Below, one piece after another: positions 43,427 through 52,886 of a stretch of DNA of 64,000 nucleotides; positions within the stretch are counted from its first letter, which is position 1, and the number at the start of each line of letters is the position of its first letter. Origin of the DNA: Jiangella alba (GTDB lineage Bacteria; Actinomycetota; Actinomycetes; Jiangellales; Jiangellaceae); NCBI RefSeq assembly GCF_900106035.1, contig NZ_FNUC01000003.1, forward strand, positions 868,001-932,000, read 5' to 3'. The notes below the pieces were generated by a model that had not been told where the DNA came from, did no database searches, and saw nothing but the letters and a program-made list of their open reading frames with translations. The position numbers were made by a program, and so were the translations under genes.

Positions 43427-44251
43427 TCAGCCGTTCGGCCCATGCGACGGCGCCGTCCGCAGCGCCGTCACCATGGACGCCGCGACCGCGTCGGGCGCCG
43501 TCCAGAAGGCGGAGTGATCGAGGCCGGGCAGGGTCTCGTACCGCCCGTTCGGCAGCTGGGTGACCAGCGCCTTCGCGCCGGTGTGGAAGAACGGCTCGGA
43601 CTGCTCGCCCACGGCGACGACCGCCGTCTGGCTCACGTTCCACCGGTCGGTGGGGAGTGGCGTGCCGTCCTGCGTGCCCGCGAGGATCTGCCCGTCGTGG
43701 CCCAGCGTGTGCGCGTACCCCGCCATCGTCTCCCACGACGGGTCGGCCTTCATCGGCCCGATGTACTCGGCGGGGACGCCGACGACCCGCGTCATGAACA
43801 GCTCGACGGCGTCGCCGCGCCGGTCGGCGGCGACCAGCGCCGCGACCTGCTCGACCCAGTCGGCGGGCACCGGCGGGCGGGAGTCGTCGACGATGAACGG
43901 CGGCTCGAACAGGTAGATCCCCGTCACGGCGGCGCCGAGGCCGGTCGCGGCCGCGAGGACCAGCCCGCAGCCGCCGGAACCGGCGGCCAGGGCGGCGGAA
44001 CCGCCTGCCGCCTGGATCACCGCGGCGAGGTCCTCGATCTCGCGTTCGGGGGCGTACGGCCCGCCGGCGCCGCTCCGGCCGACGCCGCGGCGGTCGTAGC
44101 CGACGACGGTGAAGTCGCCGGCCAGCGCCGCGGCGGTCGCGTCGAGGCCATGGTGGTCGTCCATGGTCGTGTTGACGAGGACGAGCGCGGGCCCCGCCCC
44201 CTGGGTGGTGTAGGCGATGGTGGTGCCGTCGGCGGAGATGACCTGGTCCAT
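43427..44251 (-). CDS. Alpha/beta-hydrolase-fold protein, nucleophile uncertain
   Basis: 274 residues. The oxyanion and strand-4 regions are normal (P-A-L-V-L-V-N and Y-D-R-R-G-V-G-R-S), as is the C-terminal G-L-D-H-S-A-F-W. The nucleophile elbow reads A-A-G-S-G-G-C-G, where G-x-S-x-G is expected, so the usual serine position appears to be Gly. It may be a non-catalytic family member or use the neighbouring Ser or Cys. It heads the divergon opposite no gene; the SRPBCC and ArsR genes lie upstream on the same strand. Confidence 0.8.
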   Translation of the reverse strand: MDQVISADGTTIAYTTQGAGPALVLVNTTMDDHHGLDATAAALAGDFTVVGYDRRGVGRSGAGGPYAPEREIEDLAAVIQAAGGSAALAAGSGGCGLVLAAATGLGAAVTGIYLFEPPFIVDDSRPPVPADWVEQVAALVAADRRGDAVELFMTRVVGVPAEYIGPMKADPSWETMAGYAHTLGHDGQILAGTQDGTPLPTDRWNVSQTAVVAVGEQSEPFFHTGAKALVTQLPNGRYETLPGLDHSAFWTAPDAVAASMVTALRTAPSHGPNG

Positions 44252-44286
44252 GAGGTGCTCCCGTTCGCGTCGTGTGGTCGAGGTGT

Positions 44287-44802
44287 TCAGCCGGCCAGGG
44301 GAGCGCCGGTCTCGAGCAGGCTCTTGAGGTCGCTGAGCACCCAGGCGTGCCCGCCGCCGGCGCCCTCGGCCTCGTTGTCGCCGCGGGACAGAGCGGCCAG
44401 CAACGGCGCGCCGGCCAGCTCGTGCGTCACCGTCAGCGAGCAGGACGTGCCGTCGGGCGCGGGCCTGATCTCGTGCGTGATGCGGGTGAAGCCCTCCTCG
44501 GCCATGGCCGGGTCCATCAGCATGCGGAACGTCGTGACGAGGCGCTTCGGCGGCTCGGCCTCGATGACCTCACCGTCGACGATGACGTCGGGGCACGGGA
44601 AGCCCTGCGCCTCGGCCGCGGCCTTGAACTCCGGCGTCGGCGCGACGGTGTAGGCGCCGCCGGGCCGCAGGTCGTAGCTGGCGAGGCCGGTGTAGCCGTA
44701 GCGCGCCGTCCACTCCGGCTTCGTGATGGCGTCCCAGATCGCCTCCGGGGTGGCCTTGATGTAGATGCGGTACACCTGCGTGGTCTGCGTCGCGGTGGTC
44801 AT
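44287..44802 (-). CDS. SRPBCC (AHSA1-like) protein
   Basis: 171 residues. V-Y-R-I-Y-I-K-A-T-P-E-A-I-W-D-A-I-T and the W-V-L-S-D-L-K-S-L-L-E end are typical of the Aha1-C-terminal-like ligand-binding fold. In actinobacteria it is regularly paired with an ArsR regulator, and here its start overlaps the ArsR stop (ATGA). Ligand unknown. Confidence 0.88.
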   Translation of the reverse strand: MTTATQTTQVYRIYIKATPEAIWDAITKPEWTARYGYTGLASYDLRPGGAYTVAPTPEFKAAAEAQGFPCPDVIVDGEVIEAEPPKRLVTTFRMLMDPAMAEEGFTRITHEIRPAPDGTSCSLTVTHELAGAPLLAALSRGDNEAEGAGGGHAWVLSDLKSLLETGAPLAG

Positions 44803-45116
44803 GATTCGTCCTCCAGTTCGGCCTTGAGCTCCAGGAGCGCCGTCGTGTGCGGCTCGGTGTACTTGTCGATCCACCGGTCGTGGATCTCGCGGATCGGGAT
44901 CGGGTTGAGGAAGTGCAACTTCTCGCGCCCCGACCGGCGCGTGACCACGAGGTTCGCGTCCTCCAGCACGCGCAGGTGCTTCATGACCCCGAAGCGGCTC
45001 ATCTCCAGCTCGGACTCCAGCTCGGTCAGCGTGCGGCCGTCGCGCGCGAAGAGCAGGTCGAGCAGGAAGCGCCGGGTCGGGTCGGCGAGTGCCTTGAAGA
45101 CCCGGTCGTCGCTCAT
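44799..45116 (-). CDS. ArsR-family repressor
   Basis: 105 residues. Winged HTH: F-K-A-L-A-D-P-T-R-R-F-L-L-D-L-L near residue 7, then L-T-E-L-E-S-E-L-E-M-S-R-F-G-V-M-K-H-L-R-V-L-E and the wing V-V-T-R-R-S-G-R-E-K. No metal-binding cysteines, so it is of the SRPBCC-associated type. ATG 45116 is chosen because a TATCGT -10 ends eight bases away; the message is probably leaderless. Confidence 0.9.
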   Translation of the reverse strand: MSDDRVFKALADPTRRFLLDLLFARDGRTLTELESELEMSRFGVMKHLRVLEDANLVVTRRSGREKLHFLNPIPIREIHDRWIDKYTEPHTTALLELKAELEDES

Positions 45117-45130
45117 GGCAGCGACGATAG

Positions 45131-45146
45131 GTGACCAAATGGTCAC
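45131..45146. promoter_or_regulatory. ArsR operator
   Basis: GTGACCA-AA-TGGTCAC, perfect 7-base arms, immediately upstream of the -10 element (45129-45124, minus) of the ArsR gene. Binding would block the promoter. Confidence 0.78.
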
Positions 45147-45250
45147 ATGTCAATCCCTTCACACCGGCTACCCGCGGTGCCATGCTGCGAAGAGGGGAAA
45201 CGTCAGGCGGCCCGGTGCCGCACGGCCCGGGCCAGGCAGCACAGGGGGCG

Positions 45251-46705
45251 ATGGCCATGCCGGACGACGTGGACGGGACGGGTACCCAGCTCATCGAGCG
45301 GCCGTTCGAGAACCCACACGCGGGCGATCCGGTCCTGGGGCCGGCCTACGCCAACGGCTACAAGGAAGGCGCGTTCGGCGACCACACACTGGACAACAAC
45401 CCCGCGGGTGAACCCGGGGCGGCCACTGACGCGTTCACCGAGGGCTTCGACGACGGCATGGCCCGGTTCGAGGCCTACAAGAAGGGCTTCAAGCGGGGCA
45501 TCACCGTCGGGCTGCGCGGGGTCACCGTCGACGACTTCGTCCCGCCGCCGCTCGGCACCGAGCACGTCGAGGACCTGAAGGCGGCCTGGATCGAGGGCCG
45601 GTCCGACGGCCTGGGGGTGGCCCGGATCGTCCGCGACGGCATCGAGGCGAAAGCCCTGGAGGCGCCGGGCTTCGACACGCCCACGGGTCCGATCCACTCG
45701 ACGCCGGTGAGCGGCGGGCGGCTCTACTCGCAGGAGTTCAACGGCGACCGGGCGATCTACTTCCTCCACCCGTCCGGCCAGGCGTTCGCCATCGACGCGC
45801 CGATCTTCGCGGAGTACCAGGAGATCGGGGCGCTGGGCAGCTTCCTGGGCCGGCCGGTCACCGACACCAAGCGGCTGCCCGACGGCCGCGGGAAGATCAC
45901 CGAGTTCGAGAGCGGCACCATGTACTCGACCGCCGACACCGGGGCGCACGAGGTGCACGGGCTGATCGGCGCCAAGTGGAAGGAACTGGGCGGGCCGACG
46001 GGCGACCTCGGCTATCCGACCAGCAACGAGCAGTTCGAGCGGGCCGACCGCGGCAGGGTGAGCACGTTCGAGCACGGCGACATCTACCTGTGGGACGACC
46101 TCGGCCTGCAGGTGGTGCGCAGCATCCAGGTCCGCTACCGCGGGCAGAACTGCTTCGCGGAGTCCGACGAGCTGTCCGCCCAGGACGAGACCTATGTCGT
46201 CGCCACCGTCGTCGGCCCGAACCGCGACGCGACCGTCTCCGTGCGCAGCCGGATCTTCGACGTCGACGCCGGCGGCTCGTTCCCGGACACGATGGTGGTC
46301 TACCAGGGGCCGCCGGCCGGCATCGGCGCGCTGACCGTCACGATGGCCGAGCACGACACCGGCAACCCGGACGAGTACCGCGGCCAGATCGAGGCCGGGG
46401 TGCGGCTGGCGATGAACGGCCTGGCCGCCGCCGTCGCCGCGACCGGGGTCGGGCTCACCGTCAGCGGCATCGCGCTCGCGCTGGCCAACGCCGGCGCCGG
46501 GCCGATCGCCAACGCCATCAACGACGCCATCGACAGCGGCGACGACACCATCGGCACGGCCGTCTTCCCGCTGGCGCCGAAGTCGCTGATCGGCCTCGCC
46601 CGCTCGCCGTTGCAGCGCGAGCGCGACGTCGAGTTCCACCTGGCCACGCCGCTGCTCACCGGGGAGGGAGCGTACAAGGCCTACTTCGACGTCACCTTCG
46701 GCTGA
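45251..46705 (+). CDS. LGFP-repeat protein
   Basis: 484 residues from ATG 45251 (AGGGGG upstream); the frame is open further back but lacks a ribosome site. Residues about 30-130 are Gly/Lys/Asp-rich (N-G-Y-K-E-G-A-F-G, Y-K-K-G-F-K-R-G). Residues about 185-285 hold LGFP-type repeats (F-L-G-R-P-V-T-D, T-G-D-L-G-Y-P-T-S) that bind cell wall sugars in mycolate-type actinobacteria. A Gly/Ala hydrophobic stretch near 395-430 follows. No signal peptide is visible, which is unusual for an LGFP protein. Confidence 0.8.
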   Translation: MAMPDDVDGTGTQLIERPFENPHAGDPVLGPAYANGYKEGAFGDHTLDNNPAGEPGAATDAFTEGFDDGMARFEAYKKGFKRGITVGLRGVTVDDFVPPPLGTEHVEDLKAAWIEGRSDGLGVARIVRDGIEAKALEAPGFDTPTGPIHSTPVSGGRLYSQEFNGDRAIYFLHPSGQAFAIDAPIFAEYQEIGALGSFLGRPVTDTKRLPDGRGKITEFESGTMYSTADTGAHEVHGLIGAKWKELGGPTGDLGYPTSNEQFERADRGRVSTFEHGDIYLWDDLGLQVVRSIQVRYRGQNCFAESDELSAQDETYVVATVVGPNRDATVSVRSRIFDVDAGGSFPDTMVVYQGPPAGIGALTVTMAEHDTGNPDEYRGQIEAGVRLAMNGLAAAVAATGVGLTVSGIALALANAGAGPIANAINDAIDSGDDTIGTAVFPLAPKSLIGLARSPLQRERDVEFHLATPLLTGEGAYKAYFDVTFG

Positions 46706-46777
46706 CGGTGCTCCATCCTTTCGCGCGTCCGGCCCGTATGAGGAGGGGAGGACCATCGACCTGCGAAAGGACGTCAG

Positions 46778-47296
46778 ATGAAGCGCATACCCGCAGCCGT
46801 GCTCGCGTCGCTGGCCACGGCCGCGCTCGTCGCGCTGCTCGCGTCGGGCGGGCACGGGCACTCGAAGGGCCGCACGGTGATCGAGGCCGACACCATGGTC
46901 CCGGTCGACGGTCCGTACGTCGGCACCGCCAACCCGATCCGCGGCGTCAACGGCGGCGGCCTGCCGTGGCAACTGGACGACGCGGACGTGGAGCTGAAGA
47001 GCAACGGCCGCATCGAGGTGGAGGTCGACGGCCTGGTCCTGCGCGAAGCGGCCCCGGTGCCGCCGGACCGTCAGGGCATCAACCCGGCGCCCTCCTTCGT
47101 GGCCGTCGTCAGCTGCCTGACCACGGTCGACGGCGCCGCGACGACGGTGAACGTGGCCACCGACCCGTTCCCGGCGTCCACCCGCGGCGACTCGGAGATC
47201 GAGGACCGCGTCGACCTGCCGGAGCCGTGCATCGCCCCGGTCGTCTTCGTCGGGCCGAACGCGACCACCTGGTTCGCCGCGACGGGCGTGGGGTGA
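46778..47296 (+). CDS. Secreted hypothetical protein
   Basis: 172 residues. A signal peptide (residues 1-24, with A-A-L-V-A-L-L-A-S-G-G) is followed by a small beta-rich domain containing two cysteines (S-C-L-T-T and E-P-C-I-A) that could form a disulfide. V-N-G-G-G-L-P-W-Q-L-D-D is its most distinctive segment; similar proteins are annotated as hypothetical. Convergent with the LPxTG gene, 24 bases away. Confidence 0.8.
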   Translation: MKRIPAAVLASLATAALVALLASGGHGHSKGRTVIEADTMVPVDGPYVGTANPIRGVNGGGLPWQLDDADVELKSNGRIEVEVDGLVLREAAPVPPDRQGINPAPSFVAVVSCLTTVDGAATTVNVATDPFPASTRGDSEIEDRVDLPEPCIAPVVFVGPNATTWFAATGVG

Positions 47297-47320
47297 CGCC
47301 CGCCGCCTACAACGTCGTCG

Positions 47321-49579
47321 CTATGGCCGGCGCGGCCTCGTCCGGGTGGTGACGAGCGCCGCGCCGCCCCCGGCCAGGAGCACGAGCGCCGCAACGACCA
47401 GCGCGGCCCGAGGGCCGGCGCCGGTGTCGGGCAGGTCCGTGCCCGGATCGTCCGTCGGCGTCGCCGTCGGCTCCGGATCGTCCGTCGGCGTCTCCGTCGG
47501 GTCGGGTTCGCCGGTCGGGGTCGGGGTCGGGGTGGGCTCCTGGGTGGGTGTGGGAGTCGGCGTCGGCTCCGGCACCGCGGTCGCGGTGTTCGTGACGGTC
47601 ACCTGGGCGGTCTCGCCCTCGGCGATCGTGACCGAGTCCGGCGAGACGACCGGGGTGCCCCACTCGACGCCGTCGACGGCGGGCAGGTCGGCCTCGGCGA
47701 ACGTCACGACGGTGCCCACCGGCAGCGACTGCGGCCCGGCGACGGCCGATCCGTCGGCGGGCAGCGTCAGCGAGCCCGTCACCGTGGCGCCGTCCGCGTC
47801 CGGGTACGAGTAGTCCAGCGTGAACACCGTCCCGGCCGGCACCGCGTCCGCGCCGTCGCCGTCGAGCGCCTTGGCGCCGGCGAACCCGCCGACCTCGGGG
47901 GCGGACTCGTTGGCGGTGTTCGTGACCGTGACCTGGGTGGTCTCGCCCTCGGCGATCGTGACCGAGTCAGGCGAGACGACCGGGGTGCCCCACTCGACGC
48001 CGTCGACCGTGGGCAGGTTCACCTCGGTGAACGTGACGACGGTGCCCACCGGCAGCGACTGCGGACCGGCGACGACCGACCCGTCGGCCGGCAGCGACAG
48101 CGTCCCCGTCACCGTCTCGCCCGCCGCGTCCAGGTACGAGTAGTCCAGCGCGAACGTGGTCTCCGGTGCGACGCCCTCGGCGGCCTCGCCCGCCAGGACC
48201 TTGGCGCCCGCGAAGCCGCCCACGGAGGGCGCGGCCTCGTCGGCGGTGTTGGTGACGCTCACCTGGGCGTTCTGGCCGTCGGCGATCGTGACCGACGACG
48301 GCGAGACGACCGGGGTGCCCCACTCGACGCCGTCGACCGTGGGCAGGTTCACCTCGGTGAACGTGACGACGGTGCCCACCGGCAGCGACTGCGGACCGGC
48401 GACGACCGACCCGTCGGCCGGCAGCGACAGCGTCCCCGTCACCGTCTCGCCGCCCGCGTCGAGGTAGGAGTAGCCGAGCGTGAACAGCGTCTCCGCGGGC
48501 ACCGCACCGGCGGCCTCGCCGTCCACGACCTTCGCGCCGGAGAAGCCGCCGAGGGACTGGACGGTGGGCGTGCAGTCGAGGCCCTTGCCGCCGATCCACG
48601 GGTAGTTGTGCTGCTCGTTGCCGACCCCGCTCGTGGTGAAGTCGCCGCCGACGAGCACCCGGCCGTTCGTGCTGGCCGTCGCCGAGACGTCCGCCGCCGG
48701 GGCGAGGATCGAGCCCATGAACTGGCTCGAGCCGCCGAGCGTGAGGCTGGGCGTGTCGACGAAGTTCCAGAGGATCTGGGACGCCGCATTGCCGAAGTCC
48801 GGGCCGAACGCGTCGACCCGCGTGCCGTTGAGCGAGACGTAGTTCTGCGTGTAGGCGATCGGCCCGCCGACGACGTTGACGACGATCGGCGCGTCGTCGG
48901 CGACGCCGGTGAAGTGGACCTCGCTGGAGGCGGCCAGCTGCGCGGCGTCGACGGTGAAGACCTCGAGGTCGGTGGCGCCGGCGCCGGCGAAGGTCGCGGC
49001 GCCGAACTGCACGGTCGTGGTGCCGGTCGGGGTCTGCCCGGCGAGGTCGGCCGAGGCGGACGTGATGTCGGCCAGGAAGGTCCCGTGCGGGGCGATCGCC
49101 GCGTCGGCGCCGAGCCCGTCGCTGGCCGTGCCGCCGTTGGTGATGACATTGCCGCTGGTCGCGCCGCCGACGAGCACGTCGCCGCCGCCGTCGACGTTCG
49201 CGCCGACGTCGAGGTTCAGCCCCGGCACGACGGTGAGGTCGCCGCCGACCTGCAGCATCGGCTCACCCGGCGGCGGGACGATGCCCGAGCCGACGCCGAC
49301 GGAGCCCACGTTGAACACGCCGGCCTTGTCGAACGTCGCATTGCCCAGGACGACGAGCAGGCCCTCGGACTCGGCCGCCGACCCCGTCGCGAGGTAGTCG
49401 CCGCCGACGAACACCGCGGGGCTCGCGTCGGTGTAGGTGAGCACGTTCCCGATCGGCGGCATCCCGCCGACCGGCGGGCAGGTCGGGTCCGGCACCGCCG
49501 CCTGCGCCGGCGTGACCGCGCCGCTCAGGGCGAGCGTCACGACGGTGGCCGCGGCGAGCCCGCCGAGGGTGTGCTTCAT
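47321..49579 (-). CDS. LPxTG surface protein with choice-of-anchor A domain and three repeats
   Basis: 752 residues. Sec signal peptide (1-27), choice-of-anchor A domain (about 30-340; G-N-V-L-T-Y-T-D-A-S near its start), then three DUF5979-like repeats of about 107 residues (345-660) each with S-L-P-V-G-T-V-V-T-F, then a Pro/Thr/Glu stalk (670-715) and the sortase signal L-P-D-T-G with a hydrophobic span and R-T-R-P-R-R-P tail. Cell-wall-anchored, probably adhesive. DNA of repeats 1 and 2 is nearly identical. ATG 49579 is used; GTG 49597 is possible. Confidence 0.9.
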   Translation of the reverse strand: MKHTLGGLAAATVVTLALSGAVTPAQAAVPDPTCPPVGGMPPIGNVLTYTDASPAVFVGGDYLATGSAAESEGLLVVLGNATFDKAGVFNVGSVGVGSGIVPPPGEPMLQVGGDLTVVPGLNLDVGANVDGGGDVLVGGATSGNVITNGGTASDGLGADAAIAPHGTFLADITSASADLAGQTPTGTTTVQFGAATFAGAGATDLEVFTVDAAQLAASSEVHFTGVADDAPIVVNVVGGPIAYTQNYVSLNGTRVDAFGPDFGNAASQILWNFVDTPSLTLGGSSQFMGSILAPAADVSATASTNGRVLVGGDFTTSGVGNEQHNYPWIGGKGLDCTPTVQSLGGFSGAKVVDGEAAGAVPAETLFTLGYSYLDAGGETVTGTLSLPADGSVVAGPQSLPVGTVVTFTEVNLPTVDGVEWGTPVVSPSSVTIADGQNAQVSVTNTADEAAPSVGGFAGAKVLAGEAAEGVAPETTFALDYSYLDAAGETVTGTLSLPADGSVVAGPQSLPVGTVVTFTEVNLPTVDGVEWGTPVVSPDSVTIAEGETTQVTVTNTANESAPEVGGFAGAKALDGDGADAVPAGTVFTLDYSYPDADGATVTGSLTLPADGSAVAGPQSLPVGTVVTFAEADLPAVDGVEWGTPVVSPDSVTIAEGETAQVTVTNTATAVPEPTPTPTPTQEPTPTPTPTGEPDPTETPTDDPEPTATPTDDPGTDLPDTGAGPRAALVVAALVLLAGGGAALVTTRTRPRRP
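47585..48560 (-). repeat. Three ~310-base direct repeats in the surface protein gene
   Basis: Repeats coding for the DUF5979-like domains lie at about 48560-48240, 48235-47925 and 47920-47585. Long blocks, such as the one coding for G-P-Q-S-L-P-V-G-T-V-V-T-F-T-E-V, are base-identical between the first two, and most of the third. Confidence 0.85.
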
Positions 49580-49676
49580 GAGAGAACCCCGTGTCACATC
49601 GTCGACTCACTGTCGCGAGCACTGTAAAGGGCTGGGCGGACGCGAGCAGCGCTTTCCGGAAATGTGCGGTTCCGGG

Positions 49677-52199
49677 CTAGAGACGGCCGGCGTCGCTGAC
49701 AGCCACGACGGGGAAACCGGCGGCGTTCGACTCGGCGAGGTCGACGGTGACCGTGAAGCCCCAGTCGTGGTCGCCGGCGGGGTCGTCGAGGATCTGCCGG
49801 ACCTCCCAGCGGTCCGCGTGCTCGGTGACGATCAGCTTCTTCGCGCTGCGTGCGTCGGGCCCGATGCCGATGTCGGCGTGCTCGTCGTAGTACGGCTCCA
49901 GCGCGTCCTGCCAGTCGTCGGCCGTCCAGTCGTCGGCGGAGTCGAGCGCGGCCAGCCCGGCCCAGTCGCGCCGGGCGGCCAGCTCGACCCGCCGGAACAG
50001 CGCGTTGCGGACGCCGACCAGGAACGCCCGCCGGTTCTCCGTGATCGGCCGGGGCGTGTTCTCGACCGGGACCGCGCCGCCGTCGTCGTCGAGCGCCGCG
50101 GGGTTGCGCAGCGCCTCCCACTCGTCCAGCAGCGAGGAGTCGACCTGGCGGACCAGCTCGCCCAGCCACTCGACGAGATCGGCGACGTCCTCGGTGCGGG
50201 CCTCCTCGGGCACCGTCTGCCGCATGGCGCGGTAGGCGTCGGCGAGGTAGCGCAGCACCAGCCCTTCCGAGCGCGCCAGGCTGTAGAACGCGACGTACTC
50301 GCCGAAGCTCATGGCGCGTTCGTAGAGGTCGCGGGCGACGGACTTGGGCGACAGCTCGTAGTCGCCGACCCACGGGTGGCTCTGCCGGTAGATCGTGAAC
50401 GCGGCGTCGAGCAGTTCCTCCAGCGGCTTCGGGTGGGTGACGTCCTCGAGCAGCTCCATGCGCTCGTCGTACTCGATGCCCTCGGCCTTCATCGCCGCGA
50501 CCGCCTCGCCGCGGGCCTTGAACTGCTGCGCCGACAGCACCTGACGCGGGTCGTCCAACGTCGCCTCCACGACGGAGAGCAGGTCCAGCGCGTGCGTCGG
50601 CGACTCCTGGTCGAGCAGGTCGAACGCGGCCAGCGCGAACGGCGACAGCGGCTGGTTGAGCGCGAAATCGGGCTGGAGGTCGACGGTGAGCCGCACCGTC
50701 CGGCCGTCGGCGTCCGGCGGATCGATCCGCTCGACGACCTGGGCGGCGACCAGCGCGCGGTAGATCGCGACGGCGTCGTGCACGTGCTTGCGGGTGCGCG
50801 ACGGCGGCTCGTGGTTGTCGGTGAGCAGCTGGCGCGCGTGGGCGAACGCGTCGCCCGGCCGGCTGATCAGGCCCAGCACCATGGCGTTGCTGATCTCGAA
50901 GCTGGACGTCAGCGGCTCCGGTTCGGCCGCGATCAGCCGCTCCATGCTGGCCTGCCCCCACGAGACGAACCCCTCCGGGGCCTTCTTGCGGACCACGCGC
51001 TTGAGCTTCTTCGGGTCGTCGCCGGCCTTCGCGACCAGCCGCTGGTTCTCGATCTCGTGCTCCGGCGCCTGGACGATGACCTCGCCGAGGGTGTCGTACC
51101 CGGCCCGGCCGGCCCGCCCGGCGATCTGGTGGAACTCGCGGGCCGACAGCTGGCGCATGCGGACGCCGTCGTACTTGGTGAGGCCGGAGAAGACGACGGT
51201 GCGGATGGGGACGTTGATGCCGACGCCGAGGGTGTCCGTCCCGCACACCACCTTGAGCAGGCCGGCCTGCGTCAGCCGCTCGACCAGGCGGCGGTACTTC
51301 GGCAGCATGCCGGCGTGGTGCACGCCGATGCCGGCGCGGACCAGCCGGTTCAGCACCTTCCCGAACCCGGAGCTGAACCGGAACCCGCCGATCTCCGCGG
51401 CGATGCGGTCGCGCTGCTCGCGACTGGCGACGTTGACGCTGACCAGCGCCTGCGCCCGCTCGACCGCCGCCGCCTGGGTGAAGTGGACGACGTAGACCGG
51501 CGCGCGGTGCGTGGACAGCAGCTCGGCCAGCAGGTCGTGCGTGGCGTCGCGCGAGTACTGGTAGGTCAGCGGCACCGGGCGCTGCGCCGACGTGACGACG
51601 GCGACCTCGCGGCCGGTGCGGCGGCGCAGGTCCTTCTCGAAGAACGCGACGTCGCCGAGGGTGGCCGACATCAGCAGGAACTGCGCCTTCGTCAGCTCCA
51701 GCAGCGGCACCTGCCAGGCCCAGCCGCGCTGCGGGTCGGAGTAGAAGTGGAACTCGTCCATGACGACCTGGCCGACGTCGGCGTCGTCGCCGCTGCGCAG
51801 TGCGATGTTGGCGAGGATCTCGGCCGTGCAGCAGATGATCGGCGCCGTCGGGTTGACGCTGGAGTCGCCGGTCATCATGCCGACGTTGGCGGCGCCGAAG
51901 ATCTCGATGAGGGCGAAGAACTTCTCCGACACCAGCGCCTTCAGCGGCGCCGTGTAGAACGTCCGCCGTCCGTCGGCCAGCGCCGCGAAGTGCGCCGCCA
52001 CCGCCACCAGGCTCTTGCCCGACCCCGTCGGCGTGCTGAGGATGACGTGCGAGCCGGAGACCAGCTCGATCAGCGCCTCCTGCTGCGCCGGGTACAGGTC
52101 GAAGCCGCGCTCGGCGGCCCACTCGGTGAAGGCGTCGTAGAGGGAGTCCGGATCGTGGTCAGCGTGTTCGAGCGACGTCGTCAGATCCGGCACGGTCAC
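49677..52199 (-). CDS. DEAD/DEAH-box helicase with DUF3516
   Basis: 840 residues. Walker A T-P-T-G-S-G-K-S at 56-63, motif II D-E-F-H at 148-151, motif III S-A-T at 178-180, and motif VI H-Q-I-A-G-R-A-G-R-A-G in the second RecA domain. The C-terminal half matches the DUF3516 group of Ski2-like helicases found in actinobacteria, thought to act on RNA. DEFH rather than DEVH is a minor variant. Its 5' end overlaps the upstream Pr6Pr gene by 41 bases. Confidence 0.92.
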   Translation of the reverse strand: MTVPDLTTSLEHADHDPDSLYDAFTEWAAERGFDLYPAQQEALIELVSGSHVILSTPTGSGKSLVAVAAHFAALADGRRTFYTAPLKALVSEKFFALIEIFGAANVGMMTGDSSVNPTAPIICCTAEILANIALRSGDDADVGQVVMDEFHFYSDPQRGWAWQVPLLELTKAQFLLMSATLGDVAFFEKDLRRRTGREVAVVTSAQRPVPLTYQYSRDATHDLLAELLSTHRAPVYVVHFTQAAAVERAQALVSVNVASREQRDRIAAEIGGFRFSSGFGKVLNRLVRAGIGVHHAGMLPKYRRLVERLTQAGLLKVVCGTDTLGVGINVPIRTVVFSGLTKYDGVRMRQLSAREFHQIAGRAGRAGYDTLGEVIVQAPEHEIENQRLVAKAGDDPKKLKRVVRKKAPEGFVSWGQASMERLIAAEPEPLTSSFEISNAMVLGLISRPGDAFAHARQLLTDNHEPPSRTRKHVHDAVAIYRALVAAQVVERIDPPDADGRTVRLTVDLQPDFALNQPLSPFALAAFDLLDQESPTHALDLLSVVEATLDDPRQVLSAQQFKARGEAVAAMKAEGIEYDERMELLEDVTHPKPLEELLDAAFTIYRQSHPWVGDYELSPKSVARDLYERAMSFGEYVAFYSLARSEGLVLRYLADAYRAMRQTVPEEARTEDVADLVEWLGELVRQVDSSLLDEWEALRNPAALDDDGGAVPVENTPRPITENRRAFLVGVRNALFRRVELAARRDWAGLAALDSADDWTADDWQDALEPYYDEHADIGIGPDARSAKKLIVTEHADRWEVRQILDDPAGDHDWGFTVTVDLAESNAAGFPVVAVSDAGRL

Positions 52200-52836
52200 C
52201 GAGCCTACGGTCGCCGACGACGAACAGCCAGCCCACGCCGAGCAGCAGGACGGTGATCCCCGCCGAGTTCAGCAGCGTGCGGCCGTAGCCCAGCTCCGAC
52301 ACGTCGATGAACGGGTACGGGTACCAGTCGACGAGCTCGCCGCGGACCAGCGTGTAGATCAGCCAGGCGACCGGCCAGATCAGGCTGGCGAGCAGGACGT
52401 CGCGGCCGAACCTCGGACGGGGGCCGTACAGCAGCCAGCCGATGACGCCCAGCAGCGGCGACAGGTAGTGGAAGCCGATGTTGGTGAGCACCGCGGCGCC
52501 GTCGAGATTGACCTCGCCGCGCAGCAGCGTCACGTAGACGACGCCGGTGACGGTGATGCCGATGAGGCCGGCGAGGCGCAGGACGCGGAAGGCGCGGCCG
52601 TCGGCGTCGGGCCGGACGGCGAGGATCGCCGCGCCGATGCCGAGCAGGATGTTCGACTGCACGGTGAAGTAGCTGGGGTAGTTCACCAGCCGCATGGCCC
52701 GCGACGGCGGGTCGGCGCCGTCCTCGATCAGCACGTTGGTGCCCTGGATGACCAGCACCAGCTGGGTGACCAGGGACGCGGCGATGACCAGCGCCGTCAC
52801 GAGGTGCCAGCCGCGCGCCGCCGCCTTCGATCGCAT
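52159..52836 (-). CDS. Pr6Pr-family membrane protein
   Basis: 225 residues, six or so membrane helices. Y-F-T-V-Q-S-N-I-L-L-G near residue 57 and W-Y-P-Y-P-F-I-D-V-S-E-L-G-Y-G near 170 are the two signatures of the FAR-17a/AIG1-like Pr6Pr family, whose eukaryotic relatives hydrolyse fatty-acid esters. Function in bacteria unknown. The stop lies inside the helicase gene, so expression may be coupled. Confidence 0.88.
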   Translation of the reverse strand: MRSKAAARGWHLVTALVIAASLVTQLVLVIQGTNVLIEDGADPPSRAMRLVNYPSYFTVQSNILLGIGAAILAVRPDADGRAFRVLRLAGLIGITVTGVVYVTLLRGEVNLDGAAVLTNIGFHYLSPLLGVIGWLLYGPRPRFGRDVLLASLIWPVAWLIYTLVRGELVDWYPYPFIDVSELGYGRTLLNSAGITVLLLGVGWLFVVGDRRLGDRAGSDDVARTR

Positions 52837-52886
52837 GGTCGGAGCGTAGCGGGAACAGCCCCGTGGCCGGGGCGGTTGTCACGATC

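Noticed and set aside
43359..43517. 52-codon plus-strand ORF starting MTEVNSVTFG
   Set aside because: Mostly antisense to the hydrolase C-terminus, no ribosome site, no recognisable fold.
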